Below, piece by piece: positions 7,188 through 13,288 of a stretch of 13,288 bases of DNA. The first letter of the stretch is position 1. Each line of letters opens with the position of its first letter. The stretch lies in assembly GCA_040902425.1 (NCBI GenBank), contig JBBDXI010000104.1, forward strand, positions 1 to 13,288. The letters are read 5' to 3'. The DNA comes from JBBDXI01 sp040902425. GTDB taxonomy: Bacteria > Planctomycetota > Phycisphaerae > Phycisphaerales > UBA1924. Under the pieces are notes generated by a model. It was given only the letters and a program-made list of their open reading frames with translations, was not told the DNA's origin and ran no database searches. Position numbers and translations under genes: made by a program.

Positions 7188-7218
7188 TGGCACGCTCGAC
7201 TGATATGAGAGATTGGAG

Positions 7219-7253
7219 CACGGGTTGCCGCCGAAGACGGCGGCGAACCCGTG
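7219..7253 (-). terminator. Terminator-like hairpin after the M16 protease gene
   Basis: The arms CACGGGTTGCCGCCG (7219-7233) and CGGCGGCGAACCCGTG (7238-7253) pair along their length apart from one bulged base, around an AAGA loop. It lies 7 bp past the minus-strand stop codon at 7261. There is no clear T-run on either strand. Together with the hairpin at 7158-7187 it fills the gap between the convergent genes. Confidence 0.6.
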
Positions 7254-7260
7254 GCACGGG

Positions 7261-10137
7261 TCAGTGGCCGCCATCGGCGGGCTCGGGCTTGGCCGGGGCC
7301 GCGGCGGCGGGCTTGACGACGACGGTGATCGAGCTGTCCTTGGAGTAGTACTTGGCGAAGGTGTCCTTGATCTGCTTCGTGGTGAGGGCCTCGAAGGCGG
7401 CGGGGGAGGCGAGGAAGTCGTCGAGGGTCGGGGCCCGGAGAGTCAGGAGCCGGAGTTGGGTCTCCCAGATGCGGGGCTCCTTCATGGTGTCGACGAAGTC
7501 CTTTGCGAACTGCCTCTTGGCGACCTCGAGCTCCTCGTCGGTGGGCCCTTCGTTCGCGAAGCGTTCGTACATGGAGTGCAGCTTTGCCACGAGAGCGGAC
7601 GCCTTCGTTGGGTCGGTGGGGCCACCGGCCGAGAACGTGCCGAAGCCCGGGTAGATCGCGGCGGGACTGGAGGAGGCGCTAATGCTGTAGACGAGTTGCT
7701 CCTGCTCGCGGACCTCCTTGAACATCCTTGTGGAGAGGATGCGGGCCGCGAGCCGCAGGGCGCGGGCGTCGGCGAGGTTGGCCTCGTCGGCGCCGTAGAA
7801 GCCGCAGTAGACGAAGGCCTGGGGGGTGGGGGTGTCGAGGGTTTTCTCGATGGTGCGCGGGCCCGTGGGGCGGGCGACCTTGCGGAGGTCGGCGAAGGCG
7901 GTCGGGCTGATGCGCTCGCGCTTGGGGAGAGAGCCGAGGTAGCGGTTGACCAGCGCCAGGGCCTTGTCGCGGTCGATGTCGCCGACGATGGCGACCTCGA
8001 TGGGCGATTCCCTGATCAGCTTCTCGAGGCGGGCCTGGGCGGCCTCGCGGGTGAGCCTGTTCACGTGCTCGAGGGTGAGCGGGCGGTGGCGCGGCTCGTC
8101 GGGGTAGACGGCCTCGGCGACGGTGCGCGCGCCCAGGGCCTGCGGGCTGCGGGCCGCGTTCTCGATGGTCTCGCGGGCGTTGATGAGGTGCTGCTCGAAG
8201 GCGGCCTCCTCGATCCTCGGCTCGGTGAGATAGAGGTGCGCGAGTTGAAAGCCGGCCTCGAGCTCATCCGGGCTGCCGGAGATGGTGAGGGCGATGGTGT
8301 CGCCGCCGCCCCCCCCCCCCCCCCCCCCGCCCCCACGCCCGCCGCCTCCGAAGCCGCCGCCGCCGCGGACGGAGACCTTGCGGCCGGACATGAGGTCGCG
8401 GATCTCGGTCGAAGAAAGGTGCTTGGTCGCGGAGAATCCGAGTTGGGCGGCCTGGGTGATGCCGCGGTCGGCGCCGGTTTCGAGCAGCTCGCCGCCGGCG
8501 AGGGCGATGTGGATGGTCGCCTGGTTCTTGCGTTCATCCATGAAGCGGTGGTGGACGCGGATGTTGTTGCTGAGCCAGCCGGACCAGACCTTGCTCGCGG
8601 CGTGCTCGGACTGCTCGGCGATGGTGCCGGGCGTGGGGAGCCTGGCCATGAGCTCGGTGGCGGCGGGCGCGGCCTCGGACTCCTGCGAGGGCTTGGCGTC
8701 GTAGGCCTTGGTGCCCAGGGCGAGGAGCTGCGCCTCGGTGGGGACATCGGCGTCGGAGGGGAGGGTGGCGATGAAGCAGAGGGCGGCGGGCTCGAACTCC
8801 TTCGAGAAGCGGCGGGAGACCTCTTCGGGGGTGATGGTGGGGAGCTGGGACTTGAGGAGCTCGAGGCGCTGCTTCGGCGAGAGGATGGTGTCGCCGGAGG
8901 CCAGGTTCGAGTTGATTCCGGCGATGAGCGAACCGGAGGTGGTGGTCGGCTCGGTCTCGACGGCGCGCTCGGCGCCGGTGATCAGCTGCTTGCGGGCCTC
9001 ATCGAGCTCGCGGGCGGTGAAGCCGTGGATGCGGGCCCGCTGGAGCTCGAGCACCAGCTCATTCAGGGCGGGCTTCCACTTGCCGGGGCTGGCGCGCCCG
9101 CTGAGCTCGGCGGTGTGCATCACGCCGGGCTGGTTGCCGGTGTTGACGCGCCCGCTGGTGTAGCTCGTGCCGCCCCTGGCGGTCGTGTCCTGGAAGCGGC
9201 GGTTGAGGGCCATCTCGCCGAGGCGGCCGACGAGCTCATCGCGGTAGAGCTGGACGGTGGTGACGGCGGGGCGGGCTTTGGTGATGCGGACGATGCGGAG
9301 GCTCTCGGAGCGGACCTCGGGGTCGCTGGCGACGATGGCGAAGGACTTCTCGTACGGCGAGACCTTCGGGTCCTGGGGGGTGGGGCGCGGGCGCCTGGGG
9401 GCAGCGCTGAACTTGTCCTTGACGACCTTGGCGACCTCGGCGGGCGGGGCGTCGGCGACGACGATGAGCGTCGCGTTGGACGCGGCGTACCACTTGCCGT
9501 AGTAGTCGCGGAAGTCCTGCTGCTGGACGCTGTTGATCGTCTCCTCGGTGCCGATGGTGTTGCGCTGGCCCCAGACCGAGCCGGGGGCGAGGCGCTCCAT
9601 GACGTAGTTGCCGGTGCGCTGGCGGCCGCTGAGGGAGCGGCGGCGCTCCTCCTGGATGATCTGCCGCTCGCTCTCGATCTCGGCGGGGAGGAGGAGGAGG
9701 CCGTCGACGACGTCGGCGAAGAAGGTCATGCCCTTGCCGAGGGTCTCGCCGCTGCTGCTGGGGAGGGTGAGCTGGTAGGTGGTCTCGTTCATGTTCGTGA
9801 ACGCGTTCTGGTCGCGTCCGAAGGTCATGCCCAGGGACTGGAAGAAGGGGACGAGCGTGCCGGGCTCGAAGTTCTTCGAGCCGTTGAAGGCCATGTGCTC
9901 GAGGTAATGGGCGAGGCCGCGCTGCGCGTCGGTCTCGTTGAGCGAGCCGCTGTGGATGTGGAGCCAGACGGAGGCGCGCTCGGGGGGGATCGAGTGCTGG
10001 CGGATGATGTAGCGCAGGCCGTTGTCGAGCTCGCCCGCGACCAGGGCGGGGTCCTGGGTGAGGGGCTGGGCGAGGGCGGTGGCGGCGAGGGTGACCAGGG
10101 CGATGAGGGGGGACGCAGCGCGGGAGAGCAGGGTCAT
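7261..10137 (-). CDS. Secreted M16-family zinc protease (two-half pitrilysin type) with Gly tract
   Basis: A predicted 958-residue exported metalloprotease of peptidase family M16. Residues 1-23 form a signal peptide (MTLLSRAASP start, ALA before Gln24). The inverted zinc motif HYLEH is at His77, Glu80 and His81. The downstream ERQIIQEE gives Glu157 and Glu164, where Glu164 fits the third zinc ligand. The N-terminal half (about 35-450) is the active one; the C-terminal half (about 490-958) repeats the fold without HxxEH, as usual for the non-catalytic half. Between two strands of the third domain is a Gly-rich loop (591-612) encoded in part by 20 consecutive G on the coding strand. I chose the ATG at 10137 over an upstream one at 10212 because GGAG lies 7 bases before it and the signal peptide starts there. 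It is divergent from the Spy-like gene and convergent with the efflux operon. The substrate is unknown; peptide or protein turnover in the periplasm is inferred. Confidence 0.95.
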   Translation of the reverse strand: MTLLSRAASPLIALVTLAATALAQPLTQDPALVAGELDNGLRYIIRQHSIPPERASVWLHIHSGSLNETDAQRGLAHYLEHMAFNGSKNFEPGTLVPFFQSLGMTFGRDQNAFTNMNETTYQLTLPSSSGETLGKGMTFFADVVDGLLLLPAEIESERQIIQEERRRSLSGRQRTGNYVMERLAPGSVWGQRNTIGTEETINSVQQQDFRDYYGKWYAASNATLIVVADAPPAEVAKVVKDKFSAAPRRPRPTPQDPKVSPYEKSFAIVASDPEVRSESLRIVRITKARPAVTTVQLYRDELVGRLGEMALNRRFQDTTARGGTSYTSGRVNTGNQPGVMHTAELSGRASPGKWKPALNELVLELQRARIHGFTARELDEARKQLITGAERAVETEPTTTSGSLIAGINSNLASGDTILSPKQRLELLKSQLPTITPEEVSRRFSKEFEPAALCFIATLPSDADVPTEAQLLALGTKAYDAKPSQESEAAPAATELMARLPTPGTIAEQSEHAASKVWSGWLSNNIRVHHRFMDERKNQATIHIALAGGELLETGADRGITQAAQLGFSATKHLSSTEIRDLMSGRKVSVRGGGGFGGGGRGGGGGGGGGGGDTIALTISGSPDELEAGFQLAHLYLTEPRIEEAAFEQHLINARETIENAARSPQALGARTVAEAVYPDEPRHRPLTLEHVNRLTREAAQARLEKLIRESPIEVAIVGDIDRDKALALVNRYLGSLPKRERISPTAFADLRKVARPTGPRTIEKTLDTPTPQAFVYCGFYGADEANLADARALRLAARILSTRMFKEVREQEQLVYSISASSSPAAIYPGFGTFSAGGPTDPTKASALVAKLHSMYERFANEGPTDEELEVAKRQFAKDFVDTMKEPRIWETQLRLLTLRAPTLDDFLASPAAFEALTTKQIKDTFAKYYSKDSSITVVVKPAAAAPAKPEPADGGH
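8309..8328. repeat. Homopolymer tract of 20 C (20 G on the coding strand) inside the M16 gene
   Basis: Twenty uninterrupted C on the plus strand code for Gly 604-610 of the minus-strand M16 protease. The tract sits in a Gly-rich loop, and the frame is intact at the given length. Losing one base leads to a stop at 8061-8063; gaining one leads to a stop at 8264-8266. It is either slippage-prone DNA or an assembly or sequencing artefact. Confidence 0.95.
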
Positions 10138-10175
10138 GGGGCGGGCTCCGTGGGGGCCGGGAGAGTGACGGGGTG

Positions 10176-10181
10176 AGTGTA
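10176..10181 (-). promoter_or_regulatory. Tentative -10 element for the M16 protease gene
   Basis: TACACT on the minus strand lies about 40 bp before the M16 start codon, which would give a leader of roughly 30 nt. No recognisable -35 lies at the right distance, so this is a weak call from position and composition. Confidence 0.2.
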
Positions 10182-10320
10182 CCTGATGGCGGCGGAAACC
10201 AGCGTGAGACACGGGGCGGAGGGGCGTTCGGGTGGCGTTGTGGCCGGGGTGATGTGGAATAGCGTGATCGGTGGGGCGTTTGCCTGTCTACGGAAGCAGC
10301 CGCTACTGCCCGAACCCAAA

Positions 10321-10336
10321 GAGGCCTGTTGGCCTC
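10321..10336 (+). promoter_or_regulatory. Leader hairpin before the Spy-like gene
   Basis: GAGGCC-TGTT-GGCCTC is a perfect 6-bp stem with a 4-nt loop. It ends 8 bp before the GGAG ribosome binding site (10345-10348) of the gene starting at 10356. It could stabilise the leader or be a protein-binding palindrome. Confidence 0.45.
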
Positions 10337-10355
10337 TGACCCCTGGAGTCAGCAC

Positions 10356-11321
10356 ATGCAAACGTGGAAGGTTGTTCTTGCGAGCGTGATCGTTTCGAGC
10401 GCCGGCATGGCCGCCGTCGCGCAGGATGCCCCGGCGGGGCAGCCCCCTGCGCGCGAGCGTCCGGGGCGAGAGCGTCCGGCGCGCGAGCCGGGCCAGCCGC
10501 CGGCGGAGCGTCCGGGCGGGGACCGTCCTGAGGGCGAGCGGCGCCAGCCCGGCGGCGGGCGGATGCAGCAGCTCTCGCCGGAGAAGGCGAAGGCGGCGTG
10601 GGAGCTTGAGGCGAAGGGTGTGGCGAAGCGTCTGGGCCTTGACGACGCGAAGACGGCGGCGCTGGTGAAGGCGTACGGCGAGGCGCGGACCAGCCAGGGC
10701 GACGCGGTGCGCAAGGAGATGGAGAAGCTGCGCGACGAGGGCGGGGCGGACCCGCAGGAGATGCGCGAGCGGCGCGAGGCGGTGATCAAGGCGGAGCGCG
10801 AGAAGTTCCAGAAGGCCGTGGCGGGGACGCTCTCGGCCGAGCAGGCGACGAAGGCGATGGCCTCGCTGGGGACGTTCAACCAGCAGTGGGACCGGATGGC
10901 GGATGTGCTCGGCGGGTTCACGCTCGAGACGGGCAAGAAGCAGGACGCGCTGAACGCGATCGAGGATTACATCGTCGCGGCCGGGAAGGCGAGCAGCAGC
11001 ACGGGCGACGACCGCGAGGCGGCTCGGACCGCGATGCGCGAGGCCCGCGAGAAGCTGACCGAGACGATGAAGAAGACGCTCAGCGAGGAGCAGTTCGGGC
11101 AGTTCCAGGCCGCGATGGGCCCCGGCGGGCGCGGGCCCGGCGGTCCCGGCGGCGGCGAGGGTCGCCGTCCCGGCGAGGGGCGTCGTCCTCCGGGCGGCGG
11201 AGGGGGCGGGGGCGGCGGGGGCGGGCCGGGCGGTCCCGGGGGCGGGGTGGGTCGCGGTCCCGGGGTGGGGCGCCCCCCCCCGGGGGGGGGTGGGGGGGGG
11301 GGCGGCGGCGGCGGACGCTGA
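10356..11321 (+). CDS. Secreted Spy/CpxP (LTxxQ)-like helical protein with Gly-rich C-terminal tail
   Basis: A predicted 321-residue exported protein. The start ATG has GGAG 7 bases upstream and opens a signal peptide ending in AVA before Gln23. Residues about 28-69 are a Pro/Arg/Glu/Gly-rich segment with repeated ERPG- and ERPA-like units. Residues about 70-255 are charged and helical, with three LTxxQ-like spots: LSPEK (73-77), TLSAEQ (158-163) and TLSEEQ (241-246). These recall the Spy/CpxP/ZraP/CnrX group of periplasmic chaperones and metal-stress sensors; the match is by pattern only. Residues 255-321 are Gly/Pro/Arg-rich and end in a long Gly run encoded by a C9-G9-T-G11 tract. It is divergent from the M16 protease and followed by a T-tract terminator, so it is probably transcribed alone. 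A periplasmic stress or scaffold role is inferred; a generic low-complexity envelope protein is the alternative. Confidence 0.82.
   Translation: MQTWKVVLASVIVSSAGMAAVAQDAPAGQPPARERPGRERPAREPGQPPAERPGGDRPEGERRQPGGGRMQQLSPEKAKAAWELEAKGVAKRLGLDDAKTAALVKAYGEARTSQGDAVRKEMEKLRDEGGADPQEMRERREAVIKAEREKFQKAVAGTLSAEQATKAMASLGTFNQQWDRMADVLGGFTLETGKKQDALNAIEDYIVAAGKASSSTGDDREAARTAMREAREKLTETMKKTLSEEQFGQFQAAMGPGGRGPGGPGGGEGRRPGEGRRPPGGGGGGGGGGGPGGPGGGVGRGPGVGRPPPGGGGGGGGGGGR
11273..11302. repeat. C9-G9-T-G11 tract at the 3' end of the Spy-like gene
   Basis: Nine C (11273-11281) are directly followed by nine G (11282-11290), one T, and eleven G (11292-11302). The C9G9 part is a perfect 18-bp palindrome. 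It codes for PPP and then poly-Gly just before the stop codon, so length changes would alter only the tail and the stop position. Confidence 0.95.
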
Positions 11322-11356
11322 CGCTCGCGCCGGTCGGTTGATGTGAGTCACACACG

Positions 11357-11389
11357 CGGTGGCGCTGAGCGATCGGCGCCGCCGTTTTT
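11357..11389 (+). terminator. Rho-independent terminator after the Spy-like gene
   Basis: A 9-bp GC-rich stem (11357-11365 with 11376-11384, one G-U pair) with a 10-nt loop is followed directly by TTTTT (11385-11389) and a further CGTTT. It lies 35 bp after the stop codon and is the most canonical terminator in the window. Confidence 0.82.
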
Positions 11390-11431
11390 CGTTTAGGCTG
11401 GCGCCCGGCGCCGGGTGGCGATGCCCGGGCC

Positions 11432-11437
11432 GGGAGG
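11432..11437 (+). promoter_or_regulatory. Ribosome binding site of the amidase
   Basis: GGGAGG lies 5 bases before ATG 11443. It selects this start over an in-frame GTG upstream that lies inside the preceding terminator, and places the Tat signal at the N-terminus. Confidence 0.75.
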
Positions 11438-11442
11438 TTCCC

Positions 11443-13197
11443 ATGAGCGCACCGGGGCCGGTGGCGACGCGTCGGGAGTTCCTTGCGGCGGGGGTGGCGG
11501 CGGCGGCGATCCCGGCGCTGGCGATGGCGCAGCCGCCGGCGGGCGGGGGCGGGGCTGCTCCGCCGGCGGCGGCCCCGCCGGGCGCGCCGGGGGCGGAGGG
11601 GGCGGAGGGGGCGCGCGGGGGCATCACGCCGGCGACGATCGCGGCGGCGGAGACGCTGGTGGGGATCGAGTTCAGCGAGAGCGAGCGGGCGCTGATGGCG
11701 CGCTCGCTGGGGCAGCAGGTGGCGCGGATCAAGCGGCGGCAGGGGGCCTCGCCCCTGGAGAACGGGCTGGCGCCGGCGCTGACGTTCGACCCGCGGCTGC
11801 CGGGGATGGAGTTCGAGCGGGAGCAGCGGGCGCTCGTGCGGTCGGCGGCGCCTTCGCCGCTGCCCGAAGTGCCGGCGGGCGATGAGGACCTGGCGTACGC
11901 GCCGGTGCGGCTGCTGTCGCGGTGGATCGAGGCGCGGAAGCTCACGAGTGCGCGGCTGACGGGGGTGTACCTGGAGCGGCTGCGCCGGCTGGACTCCAAG
12001 CTGAAGTTCGTGGTGACGCTGACGGAGGACCTGGCGCGGGAGCAGGCCGCGGGCGCGGATGCCCAGATCGCGGCGGGGAAGTACCGCGGGCCGCTGCACG
12101 GGATCCCGTGGGGGGCGAAGGACCTGCTGGACACGGCGGGGATCGCGACGACATGGGGTGCGGAGCCGTACGCGGAGCGGGTGCCGGAGACGGATGCGGC
12201 GGTGGTGCGGCGGCTCGCCGAGGCGGGGGCGGTGCTGGTGGCGAAGACGACGCTGGGGGCGCTGGCGATGGGGGATGTGTGGCACGGGGGACGGACGAAC
12301 AACCCGTGGGATGTCACGCGCGGGTCGTCGGGGTCGAGCGCGGGCTCGGCGGCGGCGGTGGCGTCCGGGTGCGTGGGGTTCGCGATCGGGACGGAGACGC
12401 TGGGATCGATCATCTCGCCGTCGCGGGCGTGCGGGAGCACGGGGCTGCGGCCGACGTTCGGGCGGGTGGCGCGGACGGGGGCGATGGCGCTGTGCTGGTC
12501 GATGGACAAGATCGGGCCGATGGCGCGGTGCGCGGAGGACTGTGCGCTGGTGCTGGCGGCGATCAACGGGGCGGACCGCGGGGACCCGGGCTCGCTGGAT
12601 ATGCCGCTGAACTTCGATGCCGGGCGGCCGGTGAAGGGGCTGCGGGTGGGGTACCGGGCGGGGGCGTTCGAGGGGCGGGGCCTGGCGCCGGAGCACGGGC
12701 AGGTCCGGCAGGCGCTGGAGGGGGTGGGGTGCGAGCTGGTGGAGTTCTCGCTGCCGCAGTGGCCGTTCGATTGCCTGATGAACATCCTGCACTGCGAGGC
12801 CGCGGCGGCGTTCGAGGAGCTGACGCGGAGCGGGAAGGATGATGAGCTGAAGGAGCAGGGGCGGGGCGCGTGGCCGAACAGCTTCCGGCAGAGCTGGTTC
12901 GTTCCGGGGGTGGAGCTGATCCAGGCGCACCGGGTGCGGCGGCGGTGCATGGAGATGATGCGGGAGAAGTTCGAGGGGCTGGATGCGATCGTCGATCCGA
13001 GCAACACGGGGCCGCTGTGCCTGATCACGAACAGCACGGGGCACCCGTCGCTGACGCTGCGGATCGGGTTCGGGGATGGGGGCATGCCGGTGGCGACGAC
13101 GCTGATCGGGCGGCTGTTTGACGAGGGGACGATCGTGAATCTGGGGAGTGCGCTGGAGGGGGAGCTGGGGGTGTGGGAGCGGCGGCCGGGGGTGTGA
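11443..13197 (+). CDS. Tat-exported amidase-signature family hydrolase
   Basis: A 584-residue enzyme of the amidase signature family, which hydrolyses amide bonds with a Ser-cisSer-Lys triad. Residues 1-29 are a Tat-type signal (TRREFL at 9-14, hydrophobic core, AMA before Gln30), followed by a Gly/Pro/Ala-rich linker (about 31-60) and an N-terminal helical region not part of the core. The core begins at about residue 160. The catalytic Lys226 is in HGIPWGAKDLLDTAG, the cis-Ser298 is in GSSGSSAGSAAAVASG, and the nucleophile Ser322 is in GTETLGSIISPSRACGSTG. The spacing of 24 residues between the two serines matches the family. PTFGRVARTGAMAL follows, as in GatA-like enzymes. It is not a GatA for tRNA amidation: it has an export signal and no GatB or GatC nearby. 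The substrate is unknown. The start is fixed by GGGAGG 5 bases upstream, after the terminator at 11357-11389, so it probably has its own promoter. Confidence 0.95.
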   Translation: MSAPGPVATRREFLAAGVAAAAIPALAMAQPPAGGGGAAPPAAAPPGAPGAEGAEGARGGITPATIAAAETLVGIEFSESERALMARSLGQQVARIKRRQGASPLENGLAPALTFDPRLPGMEFEREQRALVRSAAPSPLPEVPAGDEDLAYAPVRLLSRWIEARKLTSARLTGVYLERLRRLDSKLKFVVTLTEDLAREQAAGADAQIAAGKYRGPLHGIPWGAKDLLDTAGIATTWGAEPYAERVPETDAAVVRRLAEAGAVLVAKTTLGALAMGDVWHGGRTNNPWDVTRGSSGSSAGSAAAVASGCVGFAIGTETLGSIISPSRACGSTGLRPTFGRVARTGAMALCWSMDKIGPMARCAEDCALVLAAINGADRGDPGSLDMPLNFDAGRPVKGLRVGYRAGAFEGRGLAPEHGQVRQALEGVGCELVEFSLPQWPFDCLMNILHCEAAAAFEELTRSGKDDELKEQGRGAWPNSFRQSWFVPGVELIQAHRVRRRCMEMMREKFEGLDAIVDPSNTGPLCLITNSTGHPSLTLRIGFGDGGMPVATTLIGRLFDEGTIVNLGSALEGELGVWERRPGV

Positions 13198-13236
13198 GGG
13201 AACGCCTGGGTTCGGCCTCGTGATACCAAGCTACTT

Positions 13237-13253
13237 GCACCCCTTCGGGGTGC
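13237..13253. terminator. Short hairpin after the amidase gene
   Basis: GCACCCC-TTC-GGGGTGC forms a perfect 7-bp stem 39 bp after the amidase stop. No T-tract follows on the plus strand. It may be a terminator, or part of a dispersed repeat beginning with TACCAAGCTACTT just before it (13224-13236). Confidence 0.5.
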
Positions 13254-13288
13254 GATGGGTTGGGGGGGCGGGGAACCCGGGGGGGGGG

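Larger units (their letters stand above)
10138..10355. other. Divergent intergenic region between the M16 protease and the Spy-like gene
   Basis: About 218 bp without a convincing gene; it should hold the promoters of both flanking genes. On the minus side GGAG precedes ATG 10137. A weak -10-like TACACT reads on the minus strand at 10181-10176, with no good -35. On the plus side I see no clear sigma-70-type promoter; TTGTGG around 10238 and an A/T-richer GAATAG further on are only weak candidates. A small hairpin at 10321-10336 and GGAG at 10345-10348 precede the plus-strand gene. Confidence 0.55.

Noticed and set aside
8061..8747. Minus-strand frame overlapping the Gly tract of the M16 gene
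   Set aside because: It is Ser/Pro/Arg-rich shadow coding. It matters only as the frame entered if the homopolymer loses one base.
7213..10176. Open reading frame of nearly 990 codons on the plus strand opposite the M16 protease
   Set aside because: The translation is a Gly/Ala/Glu/Leu/Asp-rich shadow of the protease codons; the minus strand has the HxxEH motif, a signal peptide and a ribosome binding site.
10138..10212. Upstream ATG giving 25 extra residues to the M16 protease
   Set aside because: The extra residues are His/Pro/Arg-rich and would bury the signal peptide; ATG 10137 has GGAG at good spacing.
11140..11321. GGTCCC/GGCGGG-like repeats in the Spy-like gene tail as a CRISPR or tandem-repeat array
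   Set aside because: The units are irregular, have no spacers of uniform length, and simply encode a Gly/Pro/Arg-rich tail.
11404..11415. Perfect 12-bp palindrome CCCGGCGCCGGG upstream of the amidase
   Set aside because: It could be an operator, but self-complementary GC strings of this size arise easily at this composition and nothing else supports it.
11443..13197. Amidase as GatA of the tRNA-dependent amidotransferase
   Set aside because: A Tat signal and Pro/Gly linker indicate export, and no gatB or gatC lies nearby; only the shared amidase-signature core matches.

Overview
The window is very GC-rich and codes densely. Its genes use mostly G- or C-ending codons, many carry lipoprotein or Tat-type signal sequences, and several products have Gly/Pro/Ala-rich low-complexity segments. 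From this, and from recalled resemblance of the ABC permease, the CKTPWDYCCE lipoprotein and the Tat amidase to planctomycete proteins, my best guess is a planctomycete, possibly Phycisphaerae-like. No rRNA or other phylogenetic marker is present, so this is inference. I saw no tRNA, rRNA, CRISPR array, transposase or integrase.

Layout. (A) 1-7153, plus strand: five closely spaced genes that look like one transcription unit. They are a MacB/FtsX-type ABC permease (5' end at or beyond the window edge), a small OB-fold-like lipoprotein with a four-cysteine cluster, an RND-pump periplasmic adaptor, a CusA/CzcA-type RND pump, and a small His-bearing YtkA-like lipoprotein. Gaps are only 26, 21, 9 and 31 bp, and most starts have a clear Shine-Dalgarno sequence. 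(B) 7154-7260: two strong hairpins between convergent genes. (C) 7261-10137, minus strand: a secreted two-half M16 zinc protease. (D) 10138-10355: a divergent intergenic region. (E) 10356-11321, plus strand: a secreted Spy/CpxP (LTxxQ)-like helical protein with a Gly-rich tail, followed by a terminator with a T-tract. (F) 11443-13197, plus strand: a Tat-exported amidase-signature hydrolase, followed by a short hairpin and a G-run at the window edge.

How the genes may work together. Region A reads as an envelope export module. The adaptor and RND pump would move a cation or small molecule out of the periplasm, with two exported lipoproteins as possible ligand-binding accessories. The ABC permease may be the tail of an upstream ABC system sharing the transcript. 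No outer-membrane factor (TolC/CusC type) is in the window. The M16 protease, the Spy-like protein and the amidase are all predicted to be exported, so the whole window concerns the cell envelope.

The observations most worth following are: a run of 20 identical bases inside the M16 protease gene, where a one-base slip in either direction would truncate the enzyme; a 31-nt-arm inverted repeat sitting on the start of the RND adaptor gene; a short insert of different codon usage in a periplasmic loop of the RND pump; and a C9-G9-T-G11 tract at the end of the neighbouring Spy-like gene.
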